From positions 1,213,342 through 1,277,341 of the forward strand of contig CM040763.1 of the NCBI GenBank assembly GCA_022829145.1: a stretch of 64,000 bases of DNA, in the 5' to 3' direction. This document shows positions 10,685 through 21,150 of the stretch, piece by piece. Positions within the stretch are counted from its first letter, which is position 1. Each line of letters begins with the position of its first letter. A program made the position numbers and the translations under genes. Source of the stretch: Albula goreensis (lineage: Eukaryota > Chordata > Actinopteri > Albuliformes > Albulidae). Under the pieces are notes generated by a model, which was given only the letters and a program-made list of their open reading frames with translations, was not told where the DNA came from and ran no database searches.

Positions 10685-10711
10685 ATCAGACTGCACTGGG
10701 CCGGGCCATAC

Positions 10712-10957
10712 CGAGCACTGTGGACCCCTCGGACCCGGAGCCGTTGCTGGAGGAGTGGTACTCGGGCACGTCGAAGGAGCTGAGGGCATCGTCCTCGATG
10801 GAGCGGGACAGCTCCTGCAGGTCGGCCACGCCCTCCATCAGCTCCCCGCACAGCGGACTGCCCAGCACTGAGTCCTCCAGCGGGGAGGGGGCGCTGTGCT
10901 GCCGATGCATGTCCACCATGATGGAGCGCTGGGTCCAGAGCTGGGTCACGCATCCGA
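10712..10957 (-). CDS. ppara: ppara exon 1 of the coding part (start codon, A/B domain)
   Basis: The exon follows the acceptor GTGTCCCTGCAG (ending 10958) and ends CTCG|GTATGG (donor at 10711). The ATG is at 10919-10917 in the context ATCATGG, and 69 codons plus one base are coded (10919-10712). The first 38 bases are 5' UTR. The product starts MVDMHRQHSAPSPLEDSVLG, passes SPLCGELMEGVADLQELSRS, and ends GSGSEGSTVL. The order MVD, SPLE, LxSPL, LQE(L/I)S(R/Q)SI, SF, EY and GSxGS follows the N-terminus of PPAR-alpha and not that of PPAR-delta or -gamma. This is the ligand-independent activation domain. I chose this ATG because it aligns with the PPAR-alpha start. An upstream ATG (10953) opens a different frame that overlaps the start. 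Confidence 0.95.
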
Positions 10958-12040
10958 CTGCAGGGACACAGACAATACCGTAAATACCAACACCATAAAG
11001 AGAAAATACCAATGCTATAATTACACATGATATAAGGTTGCCACTTCCTACTTTCTTATTATCGGTATTATTGTCATTCTGTTTTTTCTCCAATTAAGGT
11101 TTGAACTTTTATCTCTCACAACTGTTTATAGTAAAGCTTTGTGTTGCCAAATATGTTATGGCTATAAGGAATTCACATTAAAATAGGGAGAAAAATGGAG
11201 GACAAACTGAATCTGTAGAAAAGTACATTCAGATCACTTTTCCCATGATAAGAACAGACTTAATGTAAGTGATAGAGGCATTTGTTTTTTATTTTATGTT
11301 GTTTTTTTCCTAACCAAACATAGTCTTGAGTCAATTAATTGCGTTTGGACTTTTCACGAAAACACAACAACTGATAACTTACTGAAGACCTGAAAGCAAA
11401 TCAGGTATATTCATGTTTTGGCATTAATAAAAAGAAATGGTTAGAAAAAGAGATGGAGGCTGAACAGAACAGGCAGAAGTGATAGCGCAGCATACATCAC
11501 ATTCTGTACTGCAGCCTGATTCACTTCCAGGTCACACAGCTAGCGTAGTGCTAGCCAATATACCACACAGCAGGTGAAAGTCCTCAAACAAAACACACCT
11601 CACATTACCATCATTTTACAGATATAATAAAAAATCATATCCGCTTGGCCAAGAGTGAACCTTCCAGACAGGAAGTGCGTGTTATCTGCACAGGAAGTGC
11701 GTGTTATCTGTACGTGTTCTTCCCAGGATCGACACAAAGTTGTGTCAGCATTCCTCAGCACAGAAGGAAACAGTTTCATCCTCCTGCACCTACAGCACAA
11801 GAAATACAACCATATTCTATGATAAATAATAACTATATTCATAGTTCTGGTCATAACTGGAGCAAGGAGGCCACTGGTCAAAGTTTTGATTCGACTTTGG
11901 ACTGGGTTGCCAGATCGGGAAGAAAAACCTGGCAACCTTCTTCCCTGAACAGCCCCTCACTTTGCTAAGTAAATGAGCTCAGCAGAGCTGCGCCAGAGGG
12001 GAAGGGGGTAGGGCGGTAATATGGGGCAGCGGGATAACTG

Positions 12041-12080
12041 AGGGGAGGGGGAGGGGGAGGGGATGTGAGGGGGAGGGGGA
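12041..12080 (+). repeat. GGGGAGG-type G-rich simple repeat
   Basis: Runs of four and five G separated by single A or short spacers (GGGGAGGGGGAGGGGGAGGG and so on). It has at least four G-runs within 40 bases, so it fits the G-quadruplex pattern on the plus strand. Confidence 0.7.
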
Positions 12081-12264
12081 TACATACGGGCAGAGACTCA
12101 GAGACTCACAGTGAAGATCTCACCACTGGAGCTGGGGGGATTTATCCCTGCAGGGATGGGGAATGTGGGCTAGCTGAACACACCTGTGCACCAGGCACAG
12201 GTGGGACCTGCAGGGAAAGCTAAGGAGGGTCATGTGACCATATCTGCAGGGGAATGGAATGTTT

Positions 12265-12335
12265 AGCATTTATATGTCAGGCATTAAGCAGACGCCCTTA
12301 TCCCGAGTGAATAACACAGCTTACAGATTTACAGA
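12265..12335 (-). mobile_element. 3' fragment of a V-SINE/HE1-like SINE
   Basis: GGCATTAAGCAGACGCCCTT followed by 'atcccgagtga' is the reverse complement of the usual SINE end (CTCTGGATAAGAGCGTCTGC, then TAAATGCC). Only the 3' end is present. Confidence 0.6.
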
Positions 12336-12380
12336 TTTGATTGAGATCGTTACTAAAGCAGTTCCGCCCTCCCCAGCTCC

Positions 12381-12658
12381 CAAACCCCACCCACACTGAG
12401 AGCTTCAGTACAAACCCCACCCACACTGAGAGCTTCAGTACAAACCCCACCCACACTAAGAGCTTCAGCACAAACCCCACCCACACTGAGAGCTTCAGCA
12501 CAAACCCCACCCACACTAAGAGCTTCAGCTCCCAAACCCCACCCACACTGAGAGCTTCAGCCCCAAACCCCACCCACCCACTGAGAGCTTCAGCTCCCAA
12601 ACCCCACCCACACTGAGAGCTTCAGCTCCCAAACCCCACCCACACTGAGAGCTTTAGC
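12381..12658. repeat. Minisatellite, 30-bp unit, about 9 copies
   Basis: Copies of CAAACCCCACCCACACTGAG followed by AGCTTCAGYA, or by AGCTTCAGCTCC in longer variants. The CCAAACCCC and AGCTTCAGC blocks resemble those of the 32-bp array at 24.5 kb. Confidence 0.95.
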
Positions 12659-14059
12659 AGTGCTGCCAGGACCCTATCGATACTCTGATGTTATATCCTC
12701 CCTCTCTTTCTTCCTCCTTTCCCTCCCTCCTTCTCTCTCTCCCTCATCATTTCACTGATCTGATCTAATGATTGACCAGGTGAGCTTCAGCCACATCGCT
12801 TTCCGTCGGCCACGCTCTGTGGGTCAGGTGAAGAAAGGATGGGAGGTTTTCAGACACGGCCAGATCACAGCAGTGGGTGGAGTCAGAGAGCTCACCTGCC
12901 CCTCAGGTCTCAAGCAGGAGCATTAGGAAGAGACAGAAGCCAAAAATAATACCCTGCACCTGCCACAGCTTTCAGTGGGTTTTGTGAGTTCTGAGCAGAA
13001 TGGGATCTACACCCTAATTTACCCTCAAACGACCTTTCACTGCGTTAACACCTCACTGCAAATGGCAAACTAATTATTAATTTTTACCTGAAAATATTTA
13101 ATTATTAATGGTAAGAGAGGATGTATTCGTTACTAATTAACCATAAAGACCCAACAGAGCCAAACTCATTTCCTGATTTAACCTGAAGAAACACTCATTC
13201 AATGGGACAGAAGTGATGTGTGACTTCACACAGTTAGACTGCAATAATGCCCCTGCTGCAGAAATCACAGCATCAGAGCAGAGTTAGACAGTAATAATGC
13301 CCCTTTGTTTGATCAGGACCATGACGAACAGAATAAAGATTTCACATCTGTAATTATGCAAAAATCACACATCACAGCATATGGAATATCATTTCAGGAG
13401 GAAGTCTAAAAACTATTCTTTTACACAGTCATATTACTTGTACTTTCATTGACATGTCAATGTGATTGAACTTGGATCACTGAGAGATGACACTTACACA
13501 GTGGAAAGCTTTCAAACTGAGCAGGTCAGCGTGAGTAAAGTACGTCTTTACTCTATCTGTGCTGCAGAACTCAGAGCATCAGGGCAGAGTTAGGGCTACA
13601 GGCTTTCAGGGGCAGCCAATCAATGCAGAGCAATGTCAGGTCACCTTGGAGGAGGTCAGCCAATCAGAATGGAGGTCAGTTTCATCATGCTGTTTGCCGG
13701 TGGGAGGGGGAGGGGCTGCCATAGACTCTTTAGGCACACCAGATAATCAGCTCCCCTTCCATACACATACACAAATTCCACATTTGTTTATCAAATGAAG
13801 AAGCATGACCAAGTTTAACGGTGTGGAATTGGATGGTGTGTTCCATAATACAGCGCTGCAAACTCCTGTCTACATCCTGCAAGAGCCGGCCATCTGGCTG
13901 CTCAGCGGAGTCAGCGGGGATGGCCACAGACAAGAAGAATGGACCGATCCCTGCAGAGAGCCGCAGTGCGAAACGCACAGCCGTACGGGAGGAACTCCCC
14001 AGCTGCTCTGAACGAACGCCGCACATTCCTTCACCCCAACTGCACACCATAAGTATCTG

Positions 14060-15395
14060 AGAACTGACATTCTAACCTGCTCACTGTCCCTACCTGAGTA
14101 CTGACATTCTAACCTGCTCGCTGTCCCTGCCTGAGCACTGACATTCTAACCTGCTCACTGTCCCTCCCTGAGTACTGACATTCTAACCTGCTCGCTGTCC
14201 CTGCCTGAGCACTGACATTCTAACCTGCTCACTGTCCCTCCCTGAGTACTGACATTCTAACCTGCTCACTGTCCCTCCCTGAGTGACATTCTAACCTGCT
14301 CACTGTCCCTGCCTGAGCACTGACATTCTAACCTGCTCACTGTCCCTCCCTGAGTACTGACATTCTAACCTGCTCACTGTCCCTGCCTGAGTACTGACAT
14401 TCTAACCTGCTCGCTGTCCCCACCTGAGTACTGACATTCTAACCTGCTCACTGTCCCTGCCTGAGCACTAACATTCTAACCTGCTCGCTGTCCCCACCTG
14501 AGTACTGACATTCTAACCTGCTCACTGTCCCTGCCTGAGTACTGACATTCTAACCTGCTCACTGTCCCTGCCTGAGTGCTGACATTCTAACCTGCTCACT
14601 GTCCCTACCTGAGTACTGACATTCTAACCTGCTCACTGTCCCTGCCTGAGTACTGACATTCTAACCTGCTCACTGTCCCTCCTGAGTACTGACATTCTAA
14701 CCTCCCTGATCACATGTCCCTACCTGACATTCTAACCTGTACTGACAGTTCTTCTAACCTGCTCACTGTCCCTGCCTGAGTACTGACATTCTAACCTGCT
14801 CCTGAGTGCTGACATTCCCTCCCTGTCCCTAGAGTACTGACATTCTAACCTGTCCCTCCCTCAGTCACTGTCCTGCCTGAGCACTGACATTCTAACCTGC
14901 TCACTGTCCCTCCCTGAGTACTGACATTCTAACCTGCTCACTGTCCCTCCTGGGTACTGACATTCTAACCTGCTCACTGTCCCTGCCTGAGTACTGACAT
15001 TCTAACCTGCTCACTGTCCCTACCTGAGTACTGATATTCTAACCTGCTCACTGTCCCTCCCTGGGTACCTGAGTCCCTGCCTGACTGACATTCTAACCTG
15101 CTCACTGTCCCTACCTGAGTACTGATATTCTAACCTGCTCACTGTCCCCGCCTGAGTACTGATATTCTAACCTGCTCACTGTCCCTACCTGAGTACTGAC
15201 ATTCTAACCTGCTCACTGTCCCTGCCTGAGTACTGACATTCTAACCTGCCCACTGTCCCTGCTGAGCACTGACATTCTAACCTGCTCACTGTCCCTACCT
15301 GAGTACTGACATTCTAACCTGCTCACTGTCCCTCCCTGAGTACTGACATTCTAACCTGCTCACTGTCCCTACCTGAGTACTGACATTCTAACCTG
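14060..15395. repeat. Minisatellite, 37-bp unit, about 36 copies
   Basis: A 37-bp unit containing GTACTGACATTCTAACCTGC and TCACTGTCCCTGCCTGA. Variants exchange GTACTG/GCACTG, TCACTG/TCGCTG and CTGCCTG/CTCCCTG/CTACCTG. Around 14690-14880 and 15055-15095 the units are broken up and rearranged, while both flanks are regular. Confidence 0.96.
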
Positions 15396-15622
15396 TCTCT
15401 CTGCTCTGCTCCATAAGCCTGTATGTTGATCCAGATCAGAGTTACTCACTGGGAGACAGTAATTGCATAGCACAGGATTTGTGGTGCAATATTTGTATTT
15501 ACAGGCAGTTGAACTACATTCTTATGCAAAGTGGAGGTCAGATTACATGTCGATATACAAGCATATCACTTACACACATGCGAGCACTCACACACATACA
15601 GACACACGTGTGTACATGCTCG

Positions 15623-15625
<3 letters not shown>

Positions 15626-15691
<66 letters not shown>
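15626..15691. repeat. Perfect (CA)33 microsatellite
   Basis: Uninterrupted CA dinucleotides over 66 bases, preceded by less regular ACACGTGTGTACATG sequence. Confidence 0.97.
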
Positions 15692-15693
<2 letters not shown>

Positions 15694-15795
15694 CTCACAT
15701 CTCCTCACAATGACAGCCCTGTCAGTAATGACATTATCTCAGATTACAAACGGTCCTGAACTGAGCTTGTTCTTCCTGCTGCCTGAACTGAGGGA

Positions 15796-15968
15796 ACATT
15801 AGCATGTTAGCAGGAGTACACATCTAGCCACTGCTCACAGCCCTGCGATGCTGCATTAGCACGTTAGCAGGAGCACACATCTAGCCACTGCTCACAGCCC
15901 TGCGGTGCTGCATTAGCACGTTAGCAGGAGCACACATCTAGTCACTGCTCACAGCCCTGCGATGCTAC
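15796..15968. repeat. 57-bp unit, three tandem copies
   Basis: Three consecutive copies of a 57-bp unit beginning CATTAGCACGTTAGCAGGAG and ending near CAGCCCTGCGATGCT. The first copy differs by a few bases (ATGTTAGCAGGAGTAC). Confidence 0.93.
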
Positions 15969-17084
15969 ATGTGCTTTAACATTACTTATCTCAACTCACC
16001 ATGTCTGCAAAACATACTTTAGCAACAGTGTGGACTAAATTCCGTTTCAGAAAATGTAGATTCAATTAATATACTGAAATAAATGGTCCATCATTTTATC
16101 TGTTTTATACTGAATTAAAATGGAAGTGATGAATTCTCTGACCACCATGAGTCCCTTTGTATATGATGCATTTTAAAAGTGGTCAAAGTTCTCTGTTCGA
16201 TTCAAAGCCCCCCCATCTCGGACACTGCCTTAGCTCCCCCATGCCCAAACTCCCAGCTCTCACTATCAAAATGAAGCTGTGTAGCTACAGCAAAATGATG
16301 ACATCATCCTTAAAACAGATGCTACATTTGGCTCAATCCCACAAACTTTATGCCAGCATAACTAAAGGAATAATGGCTAAACTGCTAAATAGACTCACTC
16401 GGATGCTAGATAATGCTATTACCTTATCATATCATTTAATTCCTGGGGCCATTTGAAGGTAATTAAAAATAAAAAAAGGTTACATCTTAGGTTTAATAAA
16501 AAGTAAATCTACAAAGGTTCTGTTGCGTAACATTAAATGAATGCATTGTGATGTCATTTCCTGTCCACAGCCTCATCCATCTCTCAGGTCTGTAGTGTCA
16601 GGGCGGGAAGGTGGGACAAAGGCAGGCTTGGGGGGGTGACCCCAGGCTTAAGGGGGGGTCAGGCGGGTTCAGTCAAACCCGGGGCCAGGGTCACGTCCCA
16701 GGGGTCACCACTCTTTTGTGTGTGCTTAACTGGGAGTGACAAAAGCAGCGAGGGGGGGCACCCAGGGTCGTTTTTAGCTGGCCAAGGGCCTGCACCAGAG
16801 GAGGGAAGATTCACTCAGTCCCCAGGGACCAACAAAGACCTCACAAAACACACCCCCTGGGATTACCATGACGATAGCACCTAATTCGATATGGGGGTGG
16901 GGGGTGAGAGGGAACGCTATTCATTTTCCTATTTGTTTGCTGGTGCAATTTATCAATCACAACGGCATTTAACAGCAGGATCTGACCGAATGCAAATTAT
17001 TCATAAAGACTACCACTCGGGCAGCCCTGCGTTTACGGAACGCTCTCACCCTGGGTGACTCACACAGCTTAAGTTTTTGAAAGT

Positions 17085-17185
17085 ACACAGTCAGTCTATT
17101 TATACAGCAGGATATTTACTGAAGAGATCCAGGTTGAACACCTAGCTCAAGGGCACGACAACACTGGCCCTGTCTGAGGTTGCAG
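17085..17185 (-). mobile_element. Partial V-SINE/HE1-like SINE, reverse orientation
   Basis: Shows TTTATACAGCAGGATATTTA and 'ctagctcaagggcacgac', the reverse complement of the SINE body blocks. The 3' tail and most of the head are not recognisable. Confidence 0.6.
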
Positions 17186-17634
17186 ACCTCACACATCAGA
17201 TTCAGAGTATCCACACATGTCCAGGACAGAACAGCGGGAGACCAACAGGGGTCCAGATCACTGGACCACAAAGGGCTGAGCCTCCCCATCACCACGGTGA
17301 CAGGACATGTGTGGACTCACTATAAGACCAGTGAGCAAAAGACAAACTGTGTAGAGAGACCGCATCCTCTATCTGCTTTATTTATAGTACTTCATTACAC
17401 TGCCTAATTCATTCCATCACAGCCAGTAACTCGCACCACATTACATTATAACAACAAGTCATAGCCATTAAGTTCCACATAGCATTACCAATATAATTAA
17501 ATGATCCAAACTCCATTACACTCTGTACTGAGTTATCAATGTCACATTACATTAAATTAGACACTTACCCACAATGCCTTAGAAAAGTAAGCACACAGCC
17601 ACAGCAGAGATGGATAATTGACACCGTTAGAGAT

Positions 17635-17702
17635 GGTAACGGTCAGAACCCATAACGGTCAGAACCTGTAACGGTCAGAACCCGTAACGGTCAGACGGTA
17701 AC
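17635..17702. repeat. 16-bp unit with TAACGG, four to five copies
   Basis: Tandem TAACGGTCAGAACCYG units. Each contains TAACGG, which fits the MYB consensus YAACKG. Confidence 0.85.
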
Positions 17703-17832
17703 ACTCTCAGGCAAGCAGGGCCAGACCCGGCCACAGTATCCTTATAACCATCTGTCTCAGAAAATGTGCAAACACCCCGCCAACGTATCCAGCGTTAAAT
17801 TAGGTTAAGTGCTATGAGCTCCTTACGGGAAG

Positions 17833-18010
17833 AGTGTGTGTGTGTGCATGTCTGTCTCTCTGTCTTCTGTTTGTGCATGTACGTGTGTGCCCTTGTATGT
17901 GTGTGTGAAAGTAGTTTGTGTGTGTATGTGTCTGTATGGGTGTGTGTGAGTGGGGTGTGTGTGCATTTGTGTCTGAATCGGTGTGTGTGTGTGTGTCAGT
18001 GTGTGTGGGA
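17833..18010. repeat. Degenerate TG microsatellite
   Basis: TG-rich sequence with many TC, TA and GG interruptions. The open frames here have only V, C and similar residues and are not genes. Confidence 0.88.
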
Positions 18011-18125
18011 GGGGCAGGCTGGTTGCCAGGTAAAGGAGTATGGGTTTGGACTTGTCTCACACAGGAGTCAGAAACTCGACTGCAGGCAGGGAGGAGGCTG
18101 GCAAACGCAGAGCTCTGAGAGTCCC

Positions 18126-18580
18126 CAGCCTGAGCCCTGCCCCCCAGCACAGCCCTGCCCCCCCAGCCTGAGCCCTGCCCCCCCCAGCACAGCCCTGCCC
18201 CCCCAGCCTGAGCCCTGCCCCCCCCAGCACAGCCCTGACCCCCCAGCACAGCCCTGCCCCCCAGCCTGAGCCCTGCCCCCCAGCCTGAGCCCTGCCCCCC
18301 AGCACAGCCCTGCCCCGCCAGCCTGAGCCCTGCCCCCAAGCACAGCCCTGCCCCCCAGCCTGAGCCCTGCCCCCCCAGCACAGCCCTGCCCCCCAGCCTG
18401 AGCCCTGCCCCCAAGTACAGCCCTGCCCCCCAGCCTGAGCCCTGCCCCCAGCCTGAGCCCTGCCCCCCAGCACAGCCCTGCCCCCAGCCTGAGCCCTGCC
18501 CCCCCCCAGCACAGCCCTGCCCTCCCCCAGCACAGCCCTGCCCCCCAGCCTGAGCCCTGCCCCCCCAGCCTGAGCCCTGT
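18126..18580. repeat. C-rich minisatellite, about 20-bp unit, about 23 copies
   Basis: Alternating CAGCCTGAGCCCTGCCCCCC and CAGCACAGCCCTGCCCCCC units with four to eight C at the junction. The minus strand therefore has a long series of regularly spaced G-runs. Frames of 150-258 residues on the minus strand are only G/A/L/W-rich translations of the repeat. Confidence 0.95.
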
Positions 18581-19089
18581 ACAGTCACTGGGTAAACTGT
18601 GACTCAGCACTTAATTGGTCAATTAACAGAGCTGAGCGCACAGTTAACTAACCCCACCTGCATATGTGGGTTTGAGCTGGTTTACGGTGAAAGCCAAACC
18701 AGAGCAGAGCCTAAGGCCCTCTTACTGTCCCTGCCTGGGTATCCATAGCCTGTCTTACTGGAGGTATGACGAGCCAGGATCAGCTCTGCCATTTAGCTCG
18801 TTTGGATACGGTCGGGTTATAAACAGGGGTCAGTGATCCTGTGCTCTACAAAGCAGACTCAGGTATTCCTTTGCATTCCCAGAAGATGCCAGTCAGTAGC
18901 AGCTGAATCAGACTGCTGGGGAACGGGAACGGGTTTAAAATGGGAGAGATTCACATACAAACGCTCAAGAGCCTTACCCTACAGCATTTGCATCTATTTA
19001 AACTGCTTTTTCCAAAATCCAACTGCACACATTACCGCATGATATTATGTATTTGTTTTGCAGAGTTTATCTTATCCAGGCCTGTTTGC

Positions 19090-19262
19090 ATGACAGACAG
19101 CCTCTTCACATAGAGCTCATTTATACAGCTCTGTGATTTTACTGCAGTAATTCAGTTTAAGTGCTTTTAGCTCAAGGTTACAACAGCAGTGCCCTTCCAG
19201 GGTACTGAACCTGTGACCTGAGATTCAACCCCTCGTTCCTTACCCATAACCCTGCTGTGCTT
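19090..19262 (-). mobile_element. Degenerate V-SINE/HE1-like SINE, reverse orientation
   Basis: Blocks 'catttatacagctctgtgat', 'gctcaaggttacaacagcag' and 'gattcaacccctcgttcctt' follow the reverse-complement order of the SINE body and tRNA-like head. Diverged, but nearly full length. Confidence 0.55.
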
Positions 19263-19323
19263 AAGATAGGCCAAAACAAACACACCTCACACAGGTCTCT
19301 CAATAACAGGAATGCACATTCAG

Positions 19324-19352
19324 TCTGTGTGTGTGTGTGTGTGTGTGTGTGT
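19324..19352. repeat. (TG)n microsatellite
   Basis: About 14 uninterrupted TG dinucleotides. Confidence 0.93.
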
Positions 19353-20059
19353 TCACAGGCGATGACTGCGCTGAGATTAGCAGAGGAAACTTCTGCTCAA
19401 GCGCTCATTGGAGCCATCCTGAGGTTTTGTTTAGCCATATGTTACATTCTGCATTTTGTAAATGATGCTGTACAATAATCCAGTTCAGGAAACTGACACC
19501 GGTGTAATTCAGCGAGTCTTCCCTAGCCTGATTACTCAAACGCCGTCATGTATTTTATTGCATGTTGACACATGCGATGTAGCTGTTCAGCCATACTTCA
19601 CCAACTTCCACGTCTGTTTCAGAGCTCAGCTCCAGGTGGAAACAGGAAGTGACATACAATGGAAACAGGAAGTGAGATATGATGGACAGGCCTTTAGCTC
19701 TAGACCGCTGCTGGAGAGGTTCAGTAGCTGAGCGGTTAGTGGTCACTGTTTACCCCATCCCTCTACCCCTGTGCCCCCTCCAGCCCCACACCCGCCCCCG
19801 CCCCCAGCCGCAAACCCCCTCCACCTCCTACGGTCAGCCTGACAGAAAAAAATTATATAAACATTTAGAAACCACACACCCATTACAAGAACAGTGATAG
19901 AAGTTTTATGTGTATTTTTACAGTAGTCCCTATGGTAGTGATGCGGCGACTGTGACAGCCGGGGTTGGCGGTTTGTCAGTGATGACGAGGAAAGGACAAG
20001 GCTATCAGAGTGGAGGTCAATCTGACCGCTCAGTTTAACGTTTAATGAACGCGCCACGT

Positions 20060-20360
20060 GGTACGAATGCTCAACGGGAACGCCCAGCCCCCAGGTCCAC
20101 GACCACAGGTACGCTTCGGAGGCCACGCTAGCGCTCACACCATCTGCAGCCCGGCCCAGCCCCGCCCCGGCTCCGCCCGCTCTGTTTGCATTCGGGTCTC
20201 CTCCCGCCAGCCCCATGTTTGCGCTGGGTGCCCTGCAAACACCAGCCCTTATCTTATCAGCACTGCGACACACCGGGCCGCCGCTGTGCTTTAATTGCTC
20301 CGGGTCCTGACCAAAGTTCGCAGGCGGGGATCGTTTTACGGTGGCCTGAGAGGGAGGGGG
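20060..20360. promoter_or_regulatory. GC-rich block with GATA, GC-box and homeobox-type motifs
   Basis: A CpG-containing block with clustered GC boxes around 20158-20180 and a double GATA site TTATCTTATC (20249-20258). A TTTAATTGC homeobox-like motif lies near 20290-20298. It differs in composition from its repeat-rich surroundings. It might be an intronic enhancer or alternative promoter of ppara. This is inferred from motifs only. Confidence 0.35.
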
Positions 20361-20409
20361 AGGCACTGCCCGTCTGCAGCCAGGAGACCCAGCGCGCTGG
20401 GCTGTTTAG

Positions 20410-20976
20410 TTACAGTGTAGTATAATGGTTTGGGAGCTGGGCTTGTAGCTCTTGTAGAGGTTACAGTGTAGTATAATGGTTAGGAGCTGGGCTTGTAGCT
20501 CAGAGGTTACAGTGTAGTATAATGGTTAGGGAGCTGGGCTTGTAGCTCAGAGGTTACAGTGTAGTGTAATGGTTAGGGAGCTGGGCTTGTAGCTCAGAGG
20601 TTACAGTGTAGTATAATGGTTAGGAGCTGGGCTTGTAGCTCAGAGGTTACAGTGTAGTATAATGGTTAGGGAGCTGGGCTTGTAGCTCAGAGGTTACAGT
20701 GTAGTATAATGGTTAGGGAGCTGGGCTTGTAGCTCAGAGGTTACAGTGTAGTATAATGGTTAGGGAGCTGGGCTTGTAGCTCAGAGGTTACAGTATAGTA
20801 TAATGGTAAGGGAGCTGGGCTTGTAGCTCATCGGTTACAGTTTAGTACAATGGTTAGGGAGCTGGGCTTGTAGCTCAGAGGTTACAGTGTAGTGTAATGG
20901 TTATGGAGCTGGGCTTGTAGCTCAGAGGTTACAGTGTAGTATAATGGTTATGGAATTTGAGTTTAAGCTCAGAGGT
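20410..20976 (+). repeat. 47-bp minisatellite made of a SINE head, 12 copies
   Basis: About 12 copies of a 47-bp unit containing AGTATAATGGTTAGGGAGCT followed by GGGCTTGTAGCTCAGAGG. The block TAGCTCAGAGG fits the Pol III A box (TRGYNNARNGG). The last unit runs directly into the remainder of a SINE (to about 21150), so the array is an expansion of that element's tRNA-like head. The same unit occurs inverted at 36520-38538. Confidence 0.96.
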
Positions 20977-21150
20977 TGCAAGTTCCATTCCCAAGTGGGG
21001 CACTGTCATTGTACCCCCGAGCACAATACTTAATATTGTACTGTACCTAATATCCAACTGTACAAACAGATCATGTGCATTAAAAAAAAAAAGTAGATTG
21101 CGTGAGTAGCTCTGGGTAAGACCATCTGTTAAGTGCCTGAATGTAAACAC
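20930..21150 (+). mobile_element. V-SINE/HE1-like SINE continuing from the 47-bp array
   Basis: After the last unit (A-box-like AAGCTCAGAGG, 20965-20975) comes a B-box-like AGTTCCATTCC (20981-20991). Then come GGGGCACTGTCATTGTACCC, 'gagcacaatacttaat' and 'taatatccaactgtacaaac', an A-run and the tail GTAGCTCTGGGTAAGACCAT. This is the standard order of a full tRNA-derived fish SINE on the plus strand. Confidence 0.85.

Larger units (their letters stand above)
7914..10711 (-). other. ppara intron 1, with AC-rich 5' end and GT-rich 3' end
   Basis: A 2.8-kb intron from donor GTATGG (10711) to acceptor CCCCTGCAG (7914). Read in the sense direction, an AC-rich tract of about 137 nt begins 27 nt after the donor and a GT-rich tract of about 245 nt ends 18 nt before the acceptor. 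Between them I see a CpG-rich patch at 9465-9540 with a duplicated CGGACGGCCCGGCT, a poly-C run at 9654-9664 and a diverged direct repeat near 9760-9920. No further exon was seen. Confidence 0.9.
10958..14059. other. Region upstream of the ppara start exon
   Basis: Contains no recognisable exon. It holds a 22-bp duplicated ACAGGAAGTGCGTGTTATCT block (11668-11711), a G-rich stretch at 12041-12080 that could form a G-quadruplex, a SINE tail at 12265-12335 and the 30-bp minisatellite. From 12660 to 14055 I see ordinary sequence with a pyrimidine-rich patch near 12700-12745. If the first exons near 40-41 kb are right, all of this is ppara 5' intron. Confidence 0.5.
15396..20409. other. Non-coding region between the 37-bp and 47-bp arrays
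   Basis: No exon recognised. It carries a perfect CA microsatellite, a 57-bp triplicated unit, SINE fragments, TAACGG repeats, TG-rich DNA, a C-rich array and, at 20060-20360, a GC-rich block with GATA and homeobox-type motifs. The stretch 15970-17080 holds nothing I can name apart from G-rich patches at 16600-16760. Confidence 0.5.

Noticed and set aside
17812-18610. Glycine/tryptophan-rich minus-strand frames
   Set aside because: Translation of the C-rich array, continuing into TG repeats.
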